Assembly (NCBI RefSeq): GCF_003201605.1 | Contig: NZ_QJJR01000011.1 | Span: forward strand, 1-64,000 | Direction of reading: 5' to 3' | DNA: 64,000 nt | Source of the DNA: Streptohalobacillus salinus | Lineage (GTDB): Bacteria > Bacillota > Bacilli > Bacillales > Amphibacillaceae | Shown: positions 34,104 to 43,671 of the stretch, one piece after another | Layout: each line of letters begins with the position of its first letter | How positions within the stretch are numbered: position 1 is the stretch's first letter | Notes under the pieces: model-generated | Databases searched by the model: none | Seen by the model: only the letters and a program-made list of their open reading frames with translations | What the model was told of the DNA's origin: nothing | Position numbers and translations under genes: made by a program

Positions 34104-34866
34104 AACCGTATTGAAAAAAGAACTATTAATGCATATGCGTAACTATAGTCTGATTTGGATTCCCATTGTCTTTATCGTTCTGAGTATCATGGACCCGATT
34201 ACCACCTATTACTTACCGATTATCCTTGAACAAGTTGGTGGTATGCCAGAAGGTGCAGTCTTTACTATACCTGAGATTCCACCGGTCGATGCGTTCATGT
34301 TGAGCCTCAGTGAGCTAAGTATGTTTGGTGTCCTTATCGTTATTCTCTTGACACTCTCAACGATTAGTGGGGAGCGTAAGACAGGTGTATTAGAACTTAT
34401 CTTAGTCAAACCTGTCAAGACTGGCAACTATCTCGGCGCAAAATGGCTCGCAAAAATCATTATCTTCACTTCAGCGTTAGGTTTAGGTCTACTCCTTAGC
34501 TGGTATTATGTGACGATTTTATTTGGTGAGATTAGTTTCCTTTATACACTGCTGGCCATCTGCTTTTATGCTTTCTGGTTTGTCTTTGTTATTAGTGTAA
34601 CCATGGTATTCGCTTCACTGGTGCGCACGCAAATACTGGGCTTTGGTTTAACAGTTCTAACCTTGACGTCTTTATCGATTATAAATGGTCTTTTCCATCA
34701 TAAGATGCCTTGGTTTTATAATAATTTATCCAGTTTAATTGGTCAGATGTTGACACAAGAACAAATCTCGAGCGACCTTATCATCAATCTTGTGCTCCTT
34801 TTTGGGACATCACTCCTGCTCTTAGCCGTTAGCGTTTATTTATTCGATAAAAAAGAGAAACTATAA
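34093..34866 (+). CDS. ABC transporter permease, YxlG-like
   Basis: A permease of about 257 aa of the ABC-2 type with six membrane helices; SGERKTGVLELILVKPV between helices 2 and 3 is the typical cytoplasmic coupling segment of NosY/YxlG permeases. GGAGGTGAT lies 8 nt before the ATG at 34093, inside the end of the ATPase gene. Last gene of the sdpR-sdpI-yxlEFG-like operon. Confidence 0.85.
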   Translation: MQFKTVLKKELLMHMRNYSLIWIPIVFIVLSIMDPITTYYLPIILEQVGGMPEGAVFTIPEIPPVDAFMLSLSELSMFGVLIVILLTLSTISGERKTGVLELILVKPVKTGNYLGAKWLAKIIIFTSALGLGLLLSWYYVTILFGEISFLYTLLAICFYAFWFVFVISVTMVFASLVRTQILGFGLTVLTLTSLSIINGLFHHKMPWFYNNLSSLIGQMLTQEQISSDLIINLVLLFGTSLLLLAVSVYLFDKKEKL

Positions 34867-34903
34867 CTTATCATTTGTACTTAAAAGTAATTTTGACATA
34901 ATT

Positions 34904-34948
34904 AAAAAGCGAGACAAAAGGTTGATAGACCCTTTGTCTCGCTTTTTT
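34904..34948. terminator. Terminator of the sdpRI-ABC operon
   Basis: Arms AAAAAGCGAGACAAA / TTTGTCTCGCTTTTT, bidirectional between convergent genes. Confidence 0.88.
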
Positions 34949-34965
34949 GATGGTGTTTAATTGCA

Positions 34966-35808
34966 CTACGCACGCAGTACTGGTAAGGTACAACAACGAA
35001 AGGAACCACCTGACTTGATGATTTCGTCAAAAGCTACTTCAATCACATCATAGCCCCGTTCTCTTAGCGTTTTATTCACATGTTGATTAGTCGGCATGCT
35101 GATGATTCTTTTTTGACCTATCGACAACACGTTTGTTCCTAGAGTGAATTGCTCTTCTTCACTGACATCAATCAGATCATACATAGCTTCAAGTTTTTTT
35201 AAGTCTTTTTCTTTCATACCAGGGCGATAGATAAGCGCCTCTGTTTCACTAATGATATTAAACGTACAATCCAAGTGTAAAATATCACCAGCCAATGTGA
35301 TTGGGTAGATGCTGTGCGACGGCAGGGCTGCTGCAATTTGTTTGATTGCTGCCGCACTGGTTCGATCACTCACACCAATAAACACTCGGTCACGATCAAT
35401 CATCACATCGCCACCCTCAATGGGATCGACTAACTCATCGCGAAAAGGTAAGGCTTGATTTAAGAGATATTCTTTTAAAATCGTCGTTTCTTTTGTTCTA
35501 ATGTCACTGGCCATGTGAGCTATAAATAATTGATCCGCTAAGGTGAAGCCAATGTCTCGTGTAAAGACTTGTTCATTTAGTTTTTCTTTTACCGGTAATT
35601 GATCTACCGTAATCGCCGCATCCTCTAAAACATCCACGAGTTGCTGACGCTGTCTCTCAGCACGGTTCGGGTCAATGTTATCGTGCATATAATGTTTTTG
35701 TGTTTCATTGATAACTTCTGTAATTGCCATATACGTTGCAGGTGCCACAATGACGCGTTTTAATTCATCATATTCTGAATGACAACCGATGTGATTTTCT
35801 ATTTGCAT
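34966..35808 (-). CDS. Dimethylarginine dimethylaminohydrolase-like amidinohydrolase
   Basis: A protein of about 280 aa of the amidinotransferase/DDAH fold (B. subtilis YkgA-like). Guanidino-binding and catalytic features: FTRDIGF near residue 85, EGGDVMID, the catalytic His in ILHLDCTFN, and the nucleophilic cysteine in GGSFRCCTLPVLR at the end. It likely hydrolyses a guanidino compound such as a methylarginine to a ureido product; the substrate is not certain. The ATG at 35808 follows GGGAGAG; the frame is open further upstream with a hydrophobic stretch but no ribosome site. Confidence 0.83.
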   Translation of the reverse strand: MQIENHIGCHSEYDELKRVIVAPATYMAITEVINETQKHYMHDNIDPNRAERQRQQLVDVLEDAAITVDQLPVKEKLNEQVFTRDIGFTLADQLFIAHMASDIRTKETTILKEYLLNQALPFRDELVDPIEGGDVMIDRDRVFIGVSDRTSAAAIKQIAAALPSHSIYPITLAGDILHLDCTFNIISETEALIYRPGMKEKDLKKLEAMYDLIDVSEEEQFTLGTNVLSIGQKRIISMPTNQHVNKTLRERGYDVIEVAFDEIIKSGGSFRCCTLPVLRA

Positions 35809-36081
35809 AATTGACTCTCCCTTCAAAAAAGCCAGAACTGTTCTCATTATAACAAATATCTTCACAATTAAAATCAGTCTAACCATTACCACAAAGGGAT
35901 TTATCCAGTCTCCTACATGAATATTCACATCTTTATTCAATAACGCGGGAAATATTCTGGATTGGCTTATAGTAATGAATAAATATTCAGAAAATTTTTC
36001 TGAACTTTTTTATTAAGGATACTTATCAGAACACATGAATGGCTATTATCAAAGGTGTCTTAGTCACACGATTTCAGGTAG

Positions 36082-36888
36082 CTATTCTTTTTTTCGCTGC
36101 TTGCGAACGTGATCATAGAGACCAAACAGAACAGCACCATAGATGGCAGAGAAAAACACAATAACGTTGCCACGAGGTAATTCACTAAAGACTAGTAAGA
36201 GACCAATGGCGATACCGTAGTATAGCTGTGCTTTAAATAGCTTATTGACCGAAGCTTTTTTTCCATCATCGGTCTGGCTTTCTTTGTCTTCATCCATTAG
36301 GATATAGACAAAATAAAGCACCAAGCCAAATCCATAAAACAACACGTCAATAAGATCTGTATCAACAACACTTAAATACGTGAGATTATCGAACCAAAAG
36401 AGACCAATGTAGAGAATAAAACTCATGCTTATAAACAAATAATTCTGCTTATCATTCTGATTACCCTTCAAATTAAAAATGTAAGCTAGAAAAACGAGAA
36501 AAATATAGAGGCTATTTTCGTTGGCATACACGAGGTATGCTGCAAGTCCAATTAGCACTAAAAAATCTACGACTGTTGGACGCTTTCCTGTGATTTGGTT
36601 AATCACTCTTAAAAGCAAAAGGATAAGTAAAATTGTGCCTAGACTTACTTGGAAATCATTCAATAGAAAAGGGATGCCGAGACCGGCTGCACAAACAGCT
36701 GCATACTCTCTCTTGCAATCAATTTCTCTTACCAACGCCCAAGTCAGAAATAAGCTCGCACCAAACTGGACAGCAGTTAACAGTTCCCCGCTGAAAAAAT
36801 AGCCAATCACAGCAAACAGCAAAGATGCAACAAGAATCATTTGATTCGGTTGATACGTCAAACTAATTTTCCGACCCAAAGTAAACAT
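36082..36888 (-). CDS. Hypothetical multi-pass membrane protein
   Basis: A protein of about 268 aa with eight or nine hydrophobic segments and short connecting loops; one charged loop of about 25 residues (DEDKESQTDDGKK) lies before the last two helices. I do not recognise a family. The start at 36888 is set by GGGAGG at 6 nt; the frame opens 24 bp earlier. It stands alone between the DDAH-like gene and clpE. A small stem-loop at 35986-36004 may terminate it. Confidence 0.7.
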   Translation of the reverse strand: MFTLGRKISLTYQPNQMILVASLLFAVIGYFFSGELLTAVQFGASLFLTWALVREIDCKREYAAVCAAGLGIPFLLNDFQVSLGTILLILLLLRVINQITGKRPTVVDFLVLIGLAAYLVYANENSLYIFLVFLAYIFNLKGNQNDKQNYLFISMSFILYIGLFWFDNLTYLSVVDTDLIDVLFYGFGLVLYFVYILMDEDKESQTDDGKKASVNKLFKAQLYYGIAIGLLLVFSELPRGNVIVFFSAIYGAVLFGLYDHVRKQRKKE

Positions 36889-37239
36889 AAAAGACCTCCC
36901 ATATTTAGCCATACGAATTATGATTTCTATCTATCATGATACACTGATGTTCGGTAAAATGAAAATGGATAGAATTAATTCGCTTATCTAAACAGATGAA
37001 AGTGTCCAAAAGGGACTATTTTAAAGCGACACATCACGCCACCCTACCTAACTTACATGGCCAGTCTGTAGCTAATGACCCCGATCACTTCTTTGAATTC
37101 TCTATATGAGACCTAGCTAAAACACTTCCCGCGCTAAAAATAACTGCTGCACATCTCGTCAGGGCTTCAATTGGCTCAAAAACAAGCGCAATAACGCTTC
37201 GTTCTAATTGATTGAATTTGACCTTTTTATTTAAGAACA
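36889..37239. other. Gene-free stretch upstream of the membrane protein
   Basis: About 350 bp between the membrane-protein start and the clpE terminator. No open frame with a ribosome site and no recognisable RNA is visible. Confidence 0.4.
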
Positions 37240-37276
37240 AAAAAATCCGCCTGCGATCTAAGCGTAGGCGGATTTT
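37240..37276 (-). terminator. Terminator of clpE
   Basis: Stem AAAATCCGCCTGCG / GCGTAGGCGGATTTT with a 6-base loop and T-run, about 65 bp past the clpE stop. Confidence 0.8.
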
Positions 37277-37342
37277 CGTATATAATAACCACTTGCACCA
37301 ACATTTGAGCACGCAGAATCATCAAATTGCTGTGTCCTCTGT

Positions 37343-39469
37343 TTATTTTCCCGTAACAACAATAGCGTCATTAACAACATCCACAAAAATCGTTTCCACG
37401 CTATCCTCTTCTAATAATAAATCAGTGATCCCATCTTCAACGGTTTCTTGAATGACACGACGCAATGGCCGTGCACCGAAGTGACGATCATAACCTTTCT
37501 TACTTAAAAACGCTTTTGCTTCATCAGAAACCTCTAAACGGTAGTCAAGATGTGTTAAGGTTTCGCGTAATTCATCAAGCATCAACTCAACAATTTTAAT
37601 TAAATCCGCTTGTTCGAGTGCATTAAACGTAATAATTGAATCAAAGCGGTTAAGAAATTCAGGCTTGAAGTAGTCTTTGAGTTGTTCTAATGTCGAAACT
37701 GCTTCATTATGGTCATTGTTGAACCCCACATGTAATTCCTTATGAGCCGTTCCAGCATTACTTGTCATAATAATCACAGTGTCTTTAAAACTAACTGTCC
37801 GACCATGGCTATCTGTTAAGCGTCCGTCCTCCATGATTTGTAAAAACATATGTTGGACATCCGGGTGGGCTTTTTCAATTTCATCTAAAAGAATAAGGCT
37901 ATATGGTTTGCGACGCACTTTTTCTGTTAACTGTCCTGCTTCGTCATGACCAACGTATCCAGGCGGTGAACCAATGATTTTAGAAACAGCATGTTTCTCC
38001 ATGTATTCACTCATATCTAGACGAATCAAGCTATCCTTTGTACCAAATAACTCTTCAGCAAGCACCTTAGTAAGTTCCGTCTTTCCTACGCCAGTCGGAC
38101 CAACGAATAAGAAAGAACCGATTGGACGGTGTTCTGATTTTAAACCCGCACGCGAACGACGAATCGCTTTCGCCACCTTTTCGACCGCGTGATCTTGACC
38201 GATGACTTTACTTGCTAAGTGTATGCGCAAATCTTTCATTTTGGTTTGTTCATCTTTTTGCATTTTCCGAACGGGGACACCTGTTTTTTCTTCAATCAAT
38301 GTTTGGATCGCTTCAATCGTTACGTCAATCGACGGTGAATCTTCACTACGTTCCAATTGTTTTTCAAGCTGTAGTTCTTTGTGTCGCAAATTGGCCGCTG
38401 TTTCATAATCTTCGCGCTCGGCGGCTTCTAACTTTTGTTTACCAATCAACGCTAATTCTTCGTCAATGCTTGATTTATCTGTTTCTGACAGACTTAAATT
38501 TAGTCTTGCTCCAGCTTCATCGATTAAATCAATCGCTTTATCTGGTAAGAATCGGTCTTGAATGTAGCGTTTTGATAAAATGACTGCTTGCTCTATCACT
38601 TCATCTGAGTAATTAACGCGGTGATAGGCTTCGTAACGGTCCTTGATCCCCGTTAAAATTTGGATCGCTTCCGCAACCGATGGCTCTTTAACAATAATGG
38701 GTTGGAAACGGCGTTCTAACGCTTGATCTTTTTCAATCTGACGGTATTCCTTTAGTGTTGTCGCACCCATCAACTGAAGTTCACCACGGGCAAGTGCCGG
38801 TTTTAAAATATTCCCGGCATCCATTTGCGAGCCTTCAGCCGTTCCAGCTCCAACGAGCAAATGAATTTCATCGATAAATAGAATCACGTTTTTTCGGTCT
38901 TGTAATTCTTGAATCATGGCTTTCATCCGTTCTTCAAATTGACCACGGACACCCGTATTGGCTACTAGTGAAGCAACGTCGAGTAAATATACTTCTTTGT
39001 CTTTTAATTTACGTGGCACGTTGCCCTCAGTAATTTTTAGCGCTAACCCTTCAGCAATTGCTGTTTTACCAACACCAGGTTCACCAATCAATACCGGATT
39101 GTTTTTATTACGACGGTTTAGTGTTTCAATCACGCGTTTTACTTCTTCTTCACGACCAATGACAGGATCAATCAGACCTTGTCGACTTGCATCTGTGAGG
39201 TTTTGACCCAGTTCATCTAATAAACCATTCCCGCCTTGATTTTGTTTCGTTTTCATACGGGCTTGGTTTTTTTGTTTACCCGTAAAGCCATTGGCTTGTG
39301 ACTCTTCTGCGCCAAAACTTTCTGAGCCAAACATGCCTGATGGGCGGAGAGATTCTTGACGGATTTCTTCGAAGCATACATTACAGACATGGAGCTGTTC
39401 AGTGTGGCCATTCATACGTAAGGTGACATTAACATTTGCGGGACGTGTTTGACATTTTTGACATTTCAT
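37343..39469 (-). CDS. clpE: ATP-dependent Clp protease ATPase subunit ClpE
   Basis: A 708-aa Hsp100/Clp unfoldase that works with ClpP on damaged proteins. The N-terminus carries the ClpE zinc finger (CQKC at residue 3 and CNVC at about 29). AAA-1 has GEPGVGKT and LFIDEIHLL; a UVR-type middle coil (about residues 340-380) follows; AAA-2 has GPTGVGKTE, LILLDEIEKAHPD and the ClpP-docking region near FNNDH. The ATG at 39469 follows AAGGAGG. Two CtsR operators overlap the promoter, so heat-shock induction is expected. No ctsR or mcsAB gene is in the window. Confidence 0.95.
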   Translation of the reverse strand: MKCQKCQTRPANVNVTLRMNGHTEQLHVCNVCFEEIRQESLRPSGMFGSESFGAEESQANGFTGKQKNQARMKTKQNQGGNGLLDELGQNLTDASRQGLIDPVIGREEEVKRVIETLNRRNKNNPVLIGEPGVGKTAIAEGLALKITEGNVPRKLKDKEVYLLDVASLVANTGVRGQFEERMKAMIQELQDRKNVILFIDEIHLLVGAGTAEGSQMDAGNILKPALARGELQLMGATTLKEYRQIEKDQALERRFQPIIVKEPSVAEAIQILTGIKDRYEAYHRVNYSDEVIEQAVILSKRYIQDRFLPDKAIDLIDEAGARLNLSLSETDKSSIDEELALIGKQKLEAAEREDYETAANLRHKELQLEKQLERSEDSPSIDVTIEAIQTLIEEKTGVPVRKMQKDEQTKMKDLRIHLASKVIGQDHAVEKVAKAIRRSRAGLKSEHRPIGSFLFVGPTGVGKTELTKVLAEELFGTKDSLIRLDMSEYMEKHAVSKIIGSPPGYVGHDEAGQLTEKVRRKPYSLILLDEIEKAHPDVQHMFLQIMEDGRLTDSHGRTVSFKDTVIIMTSNAGTAHKELHVGFNNDHNEAVSTLEQLKDYFKPEFLNRFDSIITFNALEQADLIKIVELMLDELRETLTHLDYRLEVSDEAKAFLSKKGYDRHFGARPLRRVIQETVEDGITDLLLEEDSVETIFVDVVNDAIVVTGK

Positions 39470-39501
39470 TCGTAATTCCTCCTTAATGATCAAAGGTAAT
39501 G

Positions 39502-39549
39502 TTTGACCTTTCCTGACTATAGTATACTCTGACCTTCTTTGACTTTCAA
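39502..39549 (-). promoter_or_regulatory. clpE promoter with two CtsR boxes
   Basis: Minus strand: -35 TTGAAA (39549-39544), 17 bp, -10 TATACT (39526-39521). CtsR box 1, AGTCAAAGAAGGTCAGA (39544-39528), has one mismatch to the heptad-repeat consensus RGTCAAAnAnRGTCAAA. Box 2, AGTCAGGAAAGGTCAAA (39518-39502), has two and covers the transcription start. Confidence 0.88.
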
Positions 39550-39737
39550 GTTATTTGATTTTTCACGTGAATCATCCTTAACAAACGACATGTATACTTA
39601 GAGCATTGTGAAAAGTCAATGCATTTATAAACGGACTCTCTTCTTAACGATTTGACGGGTTCAACGATGATTCAGGGTTAGAGATACGTTGTCCGTGGTA
39701 TATAGAGACTATGACAAATAAAAAGAGGTGGCGTGAA

Positions 39738-41273
39738 TTGATAACCCAACGTGAAGATTACTATGCTTTAATAGATATTGGTTCGAATACGATGCGTCTA
39801 GTTATTTACTTACCGAATGAACTGGGACGATTTCGCGAAGTTGAGAACGTCAAAGCTGTGGCGCGATTACGTAACCATTTAAACGATGATGGCTATTTAT
39901 CAAAAGATGGTGAGACAATTTTGATTGATACACTTTCTGATTTTAAAGATGTATTGAAAATTTATCCGCTCAGCCATTTCACTTGTGTGGCCACTGCGAC
40001 AATACGTCAAGCTAAAAATCAAGCGGCACTCGTCAAAAAAGTTAAAGCTGAACTTGATTGGGAGATGGAGATTCTTTCAGAAGAGGAAGAAGCTTATTTT
40101 GGCTATTTAGCTGTCGTTAACTCAACGTCTCTTACCGAGGGAATTACCGTTGATATGGGTGGGGGGAGTACGGAAGTTACCTATTTTAAAGAGCGTAAAA
40201 TTATCCACGCTCACAGCTTTAGCTTTGGTACCCTAAGTCTCCGTCGCATGTATCAGTATGAGGAAGCTGAAAAAACGAGTCTCGACCGGATTAAGCGTTA
40301 TGTCCTCGAACAATTCGAAACGTTAGATTGGTTGAAAAATCGTGCTGTTCCTTTAATCGCGATTGGCGGCAGTGCGAGAAATGTTGCGCAAATTGATCAA
40401 GTTGATAAAGATTATCCGATGGCTGGTCTACATCAATACCCTATGCTTAAGAAAGACTTAGATCGAATTCAGGACCAATTGTTGAGTCTAACATTAAAAA
40501 AACGACAAAAAGTTGAAGGGTTATCAAAAGATCGTGCTGATATTATCTTGCCTGCTTTAACAACGTTTATCACCCTTCACCAATTTATTAAAGCAGATCG
40601 CTTCGTCTTAAGCCAAAAAGGTCTACGTGACGGTATCAATTATGCGCTATTCTTTAAAGATAAAACACATCCTTATTCACCAAATGTCTTAGAAGATAGT
40701 ATGCAGGAGTTAGTCAATGATTTTAATTTGGATTTAAAACAAATCTTCCAAATCGAAAGACTAGCCCGCACGGTGTTCAATGCGCTTTATAGTCATAAGA
40801 TGAAAGGCGTGAATAAGCAAGATTGGCAAGTGCTTAATCGTGCTGCTTATGTGTTTAACTTGGGTGAATATATTGATAATGAATCAAGCGCTCAGCATAC
40901 GTTCTATCTACTTGCCAATCGGACAATTGATGGATTAAGCCATCGTGATAAACTTAAAATTGCCCTTGTTAGTTCGTTTAAAAATAAAACAGTCTTTAAA
41001 CAATTCACCCGCCCCTACAAAAGTTGGTTGACAAAGTCTGAACGAAAGAAATTGCGACTCCTTGGTGCCTTATTAAAGTTCATATATTGTCTTGATGCGA
41101 CGAAACGTCAAGTGGTTACTGATATTGACGTCGAAGTCAAACGCAAAAAAATCAAGTTAACAATTTACACAAAAAAGAATGCCGCACCAGAGATCTATCA
41201 GGCTGAAAAACAAAAAAAACATTTAGAAAAAGCATTAAAACGCGATCTTGTCTTATCGTTTGTTAGAAAATAA
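39738..41273 (+). CDS. ppx: Exopolyphosphatase Ppx/GppA
   Basis: A protein of about 511 aa that removes terminal phosphates from polyphosphate (or hydrolyses pppGpp). The actin-like ATPase fold shows the phosphate loops DIGSNTMRLVIY and VDMGGGSTEV and the glutamate region SEEEEAYFGYLAV. The C-terminal HD-like helical region follows from about residue 310. A TTG at 39738 is chosen because AGAGGTGG lies 6 nt upstream; an ATG at 39711 has no ribosome site. It is 43 bp ahead of ppk, a common ppx-ppk arrangement. Confidence 0.9.
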   Translation: MITQREDYYALIDIGSNTMRLVIYLPNELGRFREVENVKAVARLRNHLNDDGYLSKDGETILIDTLSDFKDVLKIYPLSHFTCVATATIRQAKNQAALVKKVKAELDWEMEILSEEEEAYFGYLAVVNSTSLTEGITVDMGGGSTEVTYFKERKIIHAHSFSFGTLSLRRMYQYEEAEKTSLDRIKRYVLEQFETLDWLKNRAVPLIAIGGSARNVAQIDQVDKDYPMAGLHQYPMLKKDLDRIQDQLLSLTLKKRQKVEGLSKDRADIILPALTTFITLHQFIKADRFVLSQKGLRDGINYALFFKDKTHPYSPNVLEDSMQELVNDFNLDLKQIFQIERLARTVFNALYSHKMKGVNKQDWQVLNRAAYVFNLGEYIDNESSAQHTFYLLANRTIDGLSHRDKLKIALVSSFKNKTVFKQFTRPYKSWLTKSERKKLRLLGALLKFIYCLDATKRQVVTDIDVEVKRKKIKLTIYTKKNAAPEIYQAEKQKKHLEKALKRDLVLSFVRK

Positions 41274-41316
41274 TCATAGCAATGCTAAAGCATTTCAATG
41301 AAAGAAGGTGACAGTT

Positions 41317-43410
41317 ATGGCAACTGAGTTAACAACCATCGATCAATCAAAAAATTTTAATAACCGTGAAATTAGTTGGTTACGATTTAATGAGCGCGTT
41401 CTTGACGAAGCGATTGATTTAAGTAACCCCTTACTTGAACGGTTACGATTTATTGCGATATTTTCATCTAATTTAGATGAGTTTTACATGGTTCGCGTAG
41501 CGGGTTTGAAAGACCAGGTGCGCGCTGGATTTAATTTACCGGACAATAAATCAGGACTCACACCGCTGCAACAATTAGAAGCGATTACTAAAGAAGCACA
41601 TCCGCTTGTGAAGCGACAACAAGCTTACTATGACCAATTAAAAACAGAACTTGAGAATAATGAGATCCAAATTGGTTCTATTGAAAAATTATCTAAAAAA
41701 GAACTTAAATGGCTAAGTAATTATTTTGCTGATTTGATTTGTCCTGTTTTAACGCCACTGGCGATCGACGCTTATCGCCCCTTTCCGTTACTGCAAAATA
41801 AATCATTAAATATTGCTGTCACCTTAGTAGATACAGCTTATCCAGATAAGGTGCTCACTGCGATCGTTCAAGTGCCTGCACTGCTTGATCGTTTTATTAA
41901 AGTGAAAGATAAACATCACTACTTATTGCTGGAGGATGTCATTCGTTATTTTATTTCAACACTTTTTGAAGGGTATCAAGTGAAAACGACGCTTTGTTTC
42001 CGCATTACTCGTAACGCTGACATGACGATTCATGAAGAAAGTTCGCGTGATTTACTAAAAGAAATTGAAAAAGAATTAAAAAAACGCCGTTGGGGTGCAG
42101 CTGTCCGTCTCGAAGTAATGGGTGAAAAACATGATAAGAAACTCCTCCGCTTTTTACAATACGTGATGGATGTTTATGATGAAGATATTTACTTTCAAGA
42201 AGGGCCTTTGGACTTCACCTTTTTATTTTCAGTTTATGAGAAACTGAAACAACCGTTTGAGCATTTGGTTTATCAAACATTGATTCCGCAACCACCACGA
42301 GAAGTAGAACCTATAATTAATATTTTTGAACAAATTAGGCAGAAAGATATTATGCTTCATCACCCTTATGAGTCATTTGAAGTTGTGGTTGACTTGATTG
42401 AACAAGCAGCCATCGACCCAGAAGTCCTCGCAATCAAACAAACACTCTATCGTGTAAGTGGGGATTCTCCTGTGGTCAATAGTTTAAAAACAGCAGCTGA
42501 AAATGGTAAGCAAGTTACCGTACTCGTCGAATTAAAGGCGCGATTCGATGAGGAAAACAATGTCCAATGGGCAAAAATGCTTGAAAAAGCAGGTTGTCAT
42601 GTTATCTATGGGATCAATGGCTTAAAAACACATAGCAAGATTACCTTAATTGTTAGGAAAAACAATCACAAAATTGAACGCTTTGTTCATCTCGGTACCG
42701 GTAATTACAATGATCAAACTGCGACACTTTATACTGATTTGTCTATCCTTTCATCTCGACGCGAATTTTGTATCGATGCAACCCAATTCTTTAACTTTTT
42801 AAGTGGTTATACAAAACAACCCACTTTCCATCATCTATCGATGGCACCCTATTCGATTCAAAATGACTTTATCCGTTACATTGATGATGAAATTACTTAT
42901 CACAAGACCTATGGTGGTGGACGCATCATCGCAAAGATGAATGCATTATCAGACAAACCGCTTATTTTAAAACTTTATCAAGCATCACAAGCAGGCGTGA
43001 AAATCGATTTAATTGTCCGTGGTATTTGTTGTTTGAAGCCTGGCATTAAAGACGTCAGTGCTAACATTACCGTGACAAGTATCGTTGGTCGCTTTCTAGA
43101 ACATAGTCGCATTTACTATTTCCGACATAACGGTGATGAAAAAATCTTTTTGGCATCGTGTGATATGATGACGAGAAACATGACAAAACGGATTGAATTA
43201 CTGTTCCCGGTATTAGATACAACGCATCAGAGTCGCATTAAACATATCATCGATACCTTCCTAGCTGATAATCTAAAAGCGCGGATCCAAACAAATGAGG
43301 GTGTTTATGTTCGCAAGGCGCTTACTGAAGCGGAACCACTGGTAAACGCTCAGCTATCCCTCTATGCACTTGCTTATAAAGAACGGAATATACGTGACGA
43401 TATATTTTAG
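41317..43410 (+). CDS. ppk: Polyphosphate kinase 1
   Basis: A protein of about 697 aa that makes polyphosphate from ATP. The N domain opens with FNNREISWLRFNERVLDEA; the head domain follows. The C1 and C2 phospholipase-D-like domains contain the autophosphorylated His in THSKITLIVRK and the second His in FLEHSRIYYF. The ATG at 41317 has AGAAGGTGA upstream. Likely co-transcribed with ppx, so synthesis and breakdown of polyphosphate are made together. Confidence 0.95.
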   Translation: MATELTTIDQSKNFNNREISWLRFNERVLDEAIDLSNPLLERLRFIAIFSSNLDEFYMVRVAGLKDQVRAGFNLPDNKSGLTPLQQLEAITKEAHPLVKRQQAYYDQLKTELENNEIQIGSIEKLSKKELKWLSNYFADLICPVLTPLAIDAYRPFPLLQNKSLNIAVTLVDTAYPDKVLTAIVQVPALLDRFIKVKDKHHYLLLEDVIRYFISTLFEGYQVKTTLCFRITRNADMTIHEESSRDLLKEIEKELKKRRWGAAVRLEVMGEKHDKKLLRFLQYVMDVYDEDIYFQEGPLDFTFLFSVYEKLKQPFEHLVYQTLIPQPPREVEPIINIFEQIRQKDIMLHHPYESFEVVVDLIEQAAIDPEVLAIKQTLYRVSGDSPVVNSLKTAAENGKQVTVLVELKARFDEENNVQWAKMLEKAGCHVIYGINGLKTHSKITLIVRKNNHKIERFVHLGTGNYNDQTATLYTDLSILSSRREFCIDATQFFNFLSGYTKQPTFHHLSMAPYSIQNDFIRYIDDEITYHKTYGGGRIIAKMNALSDKPLILKLYQASQAGVKIDLIVRGICCLKPGIKDVSANITVTSIVGRFLEHSRIYYFRHNGDEKIFLASCDMMTRNMTKRIELLFPVLDTTHQSRIKHIIDTFLADNLKARIQTNEGVYVRKALTEAEPLVNAQLSLYALAYKERNIRDDIF

Positions 43411-43599
43411 TGCCCAAACAGCACCCGTCAGTACCGCTTGTTTTCAAGGGGGAATAAGGACATTTCTTTTGTATCAGTAGCTCACGTTCTCATTGATTTC
43501 TTATGCGACGTCTCAAGCTCAGTCAAACACGCGTTTAATTACATTGATCGGCTGTGATACAGAATGCTTACGTGTTGAACCGCTCACATATCACGTACG

Positions 43600-43646
43600 A
43601 AAAAGCGCTTATTTAGCTGAAGACCCTCAGCAAATAAGCGCTTTTT
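43600..43646. terminator. Terminator of ppx-ppk
   Basis: Arms AAAAAGCGCTTATTT / AAATAAGCGCTTTTT with an inner GCTGA/TCAGC pair, shared by the convergent yuiF-like gene. Confidence 0.85.
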
Positions 43647-43671
43647 ATACGAGTATCATTTGTTTTATTTC

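Noticed and set aside
35809-35940. Hydrophobic N-terminal extension of the DDAH-like enzyme
   Set aside because: No ribosome site at the upstream start; the soluble enzyme begins normally at 35808 with GGGAGAG in place.
37085-37312. Open frame downstream of clpE
   Set aside because: It spans the clpE terminator hairpin, has no ribosome site and no recognisable protein features.
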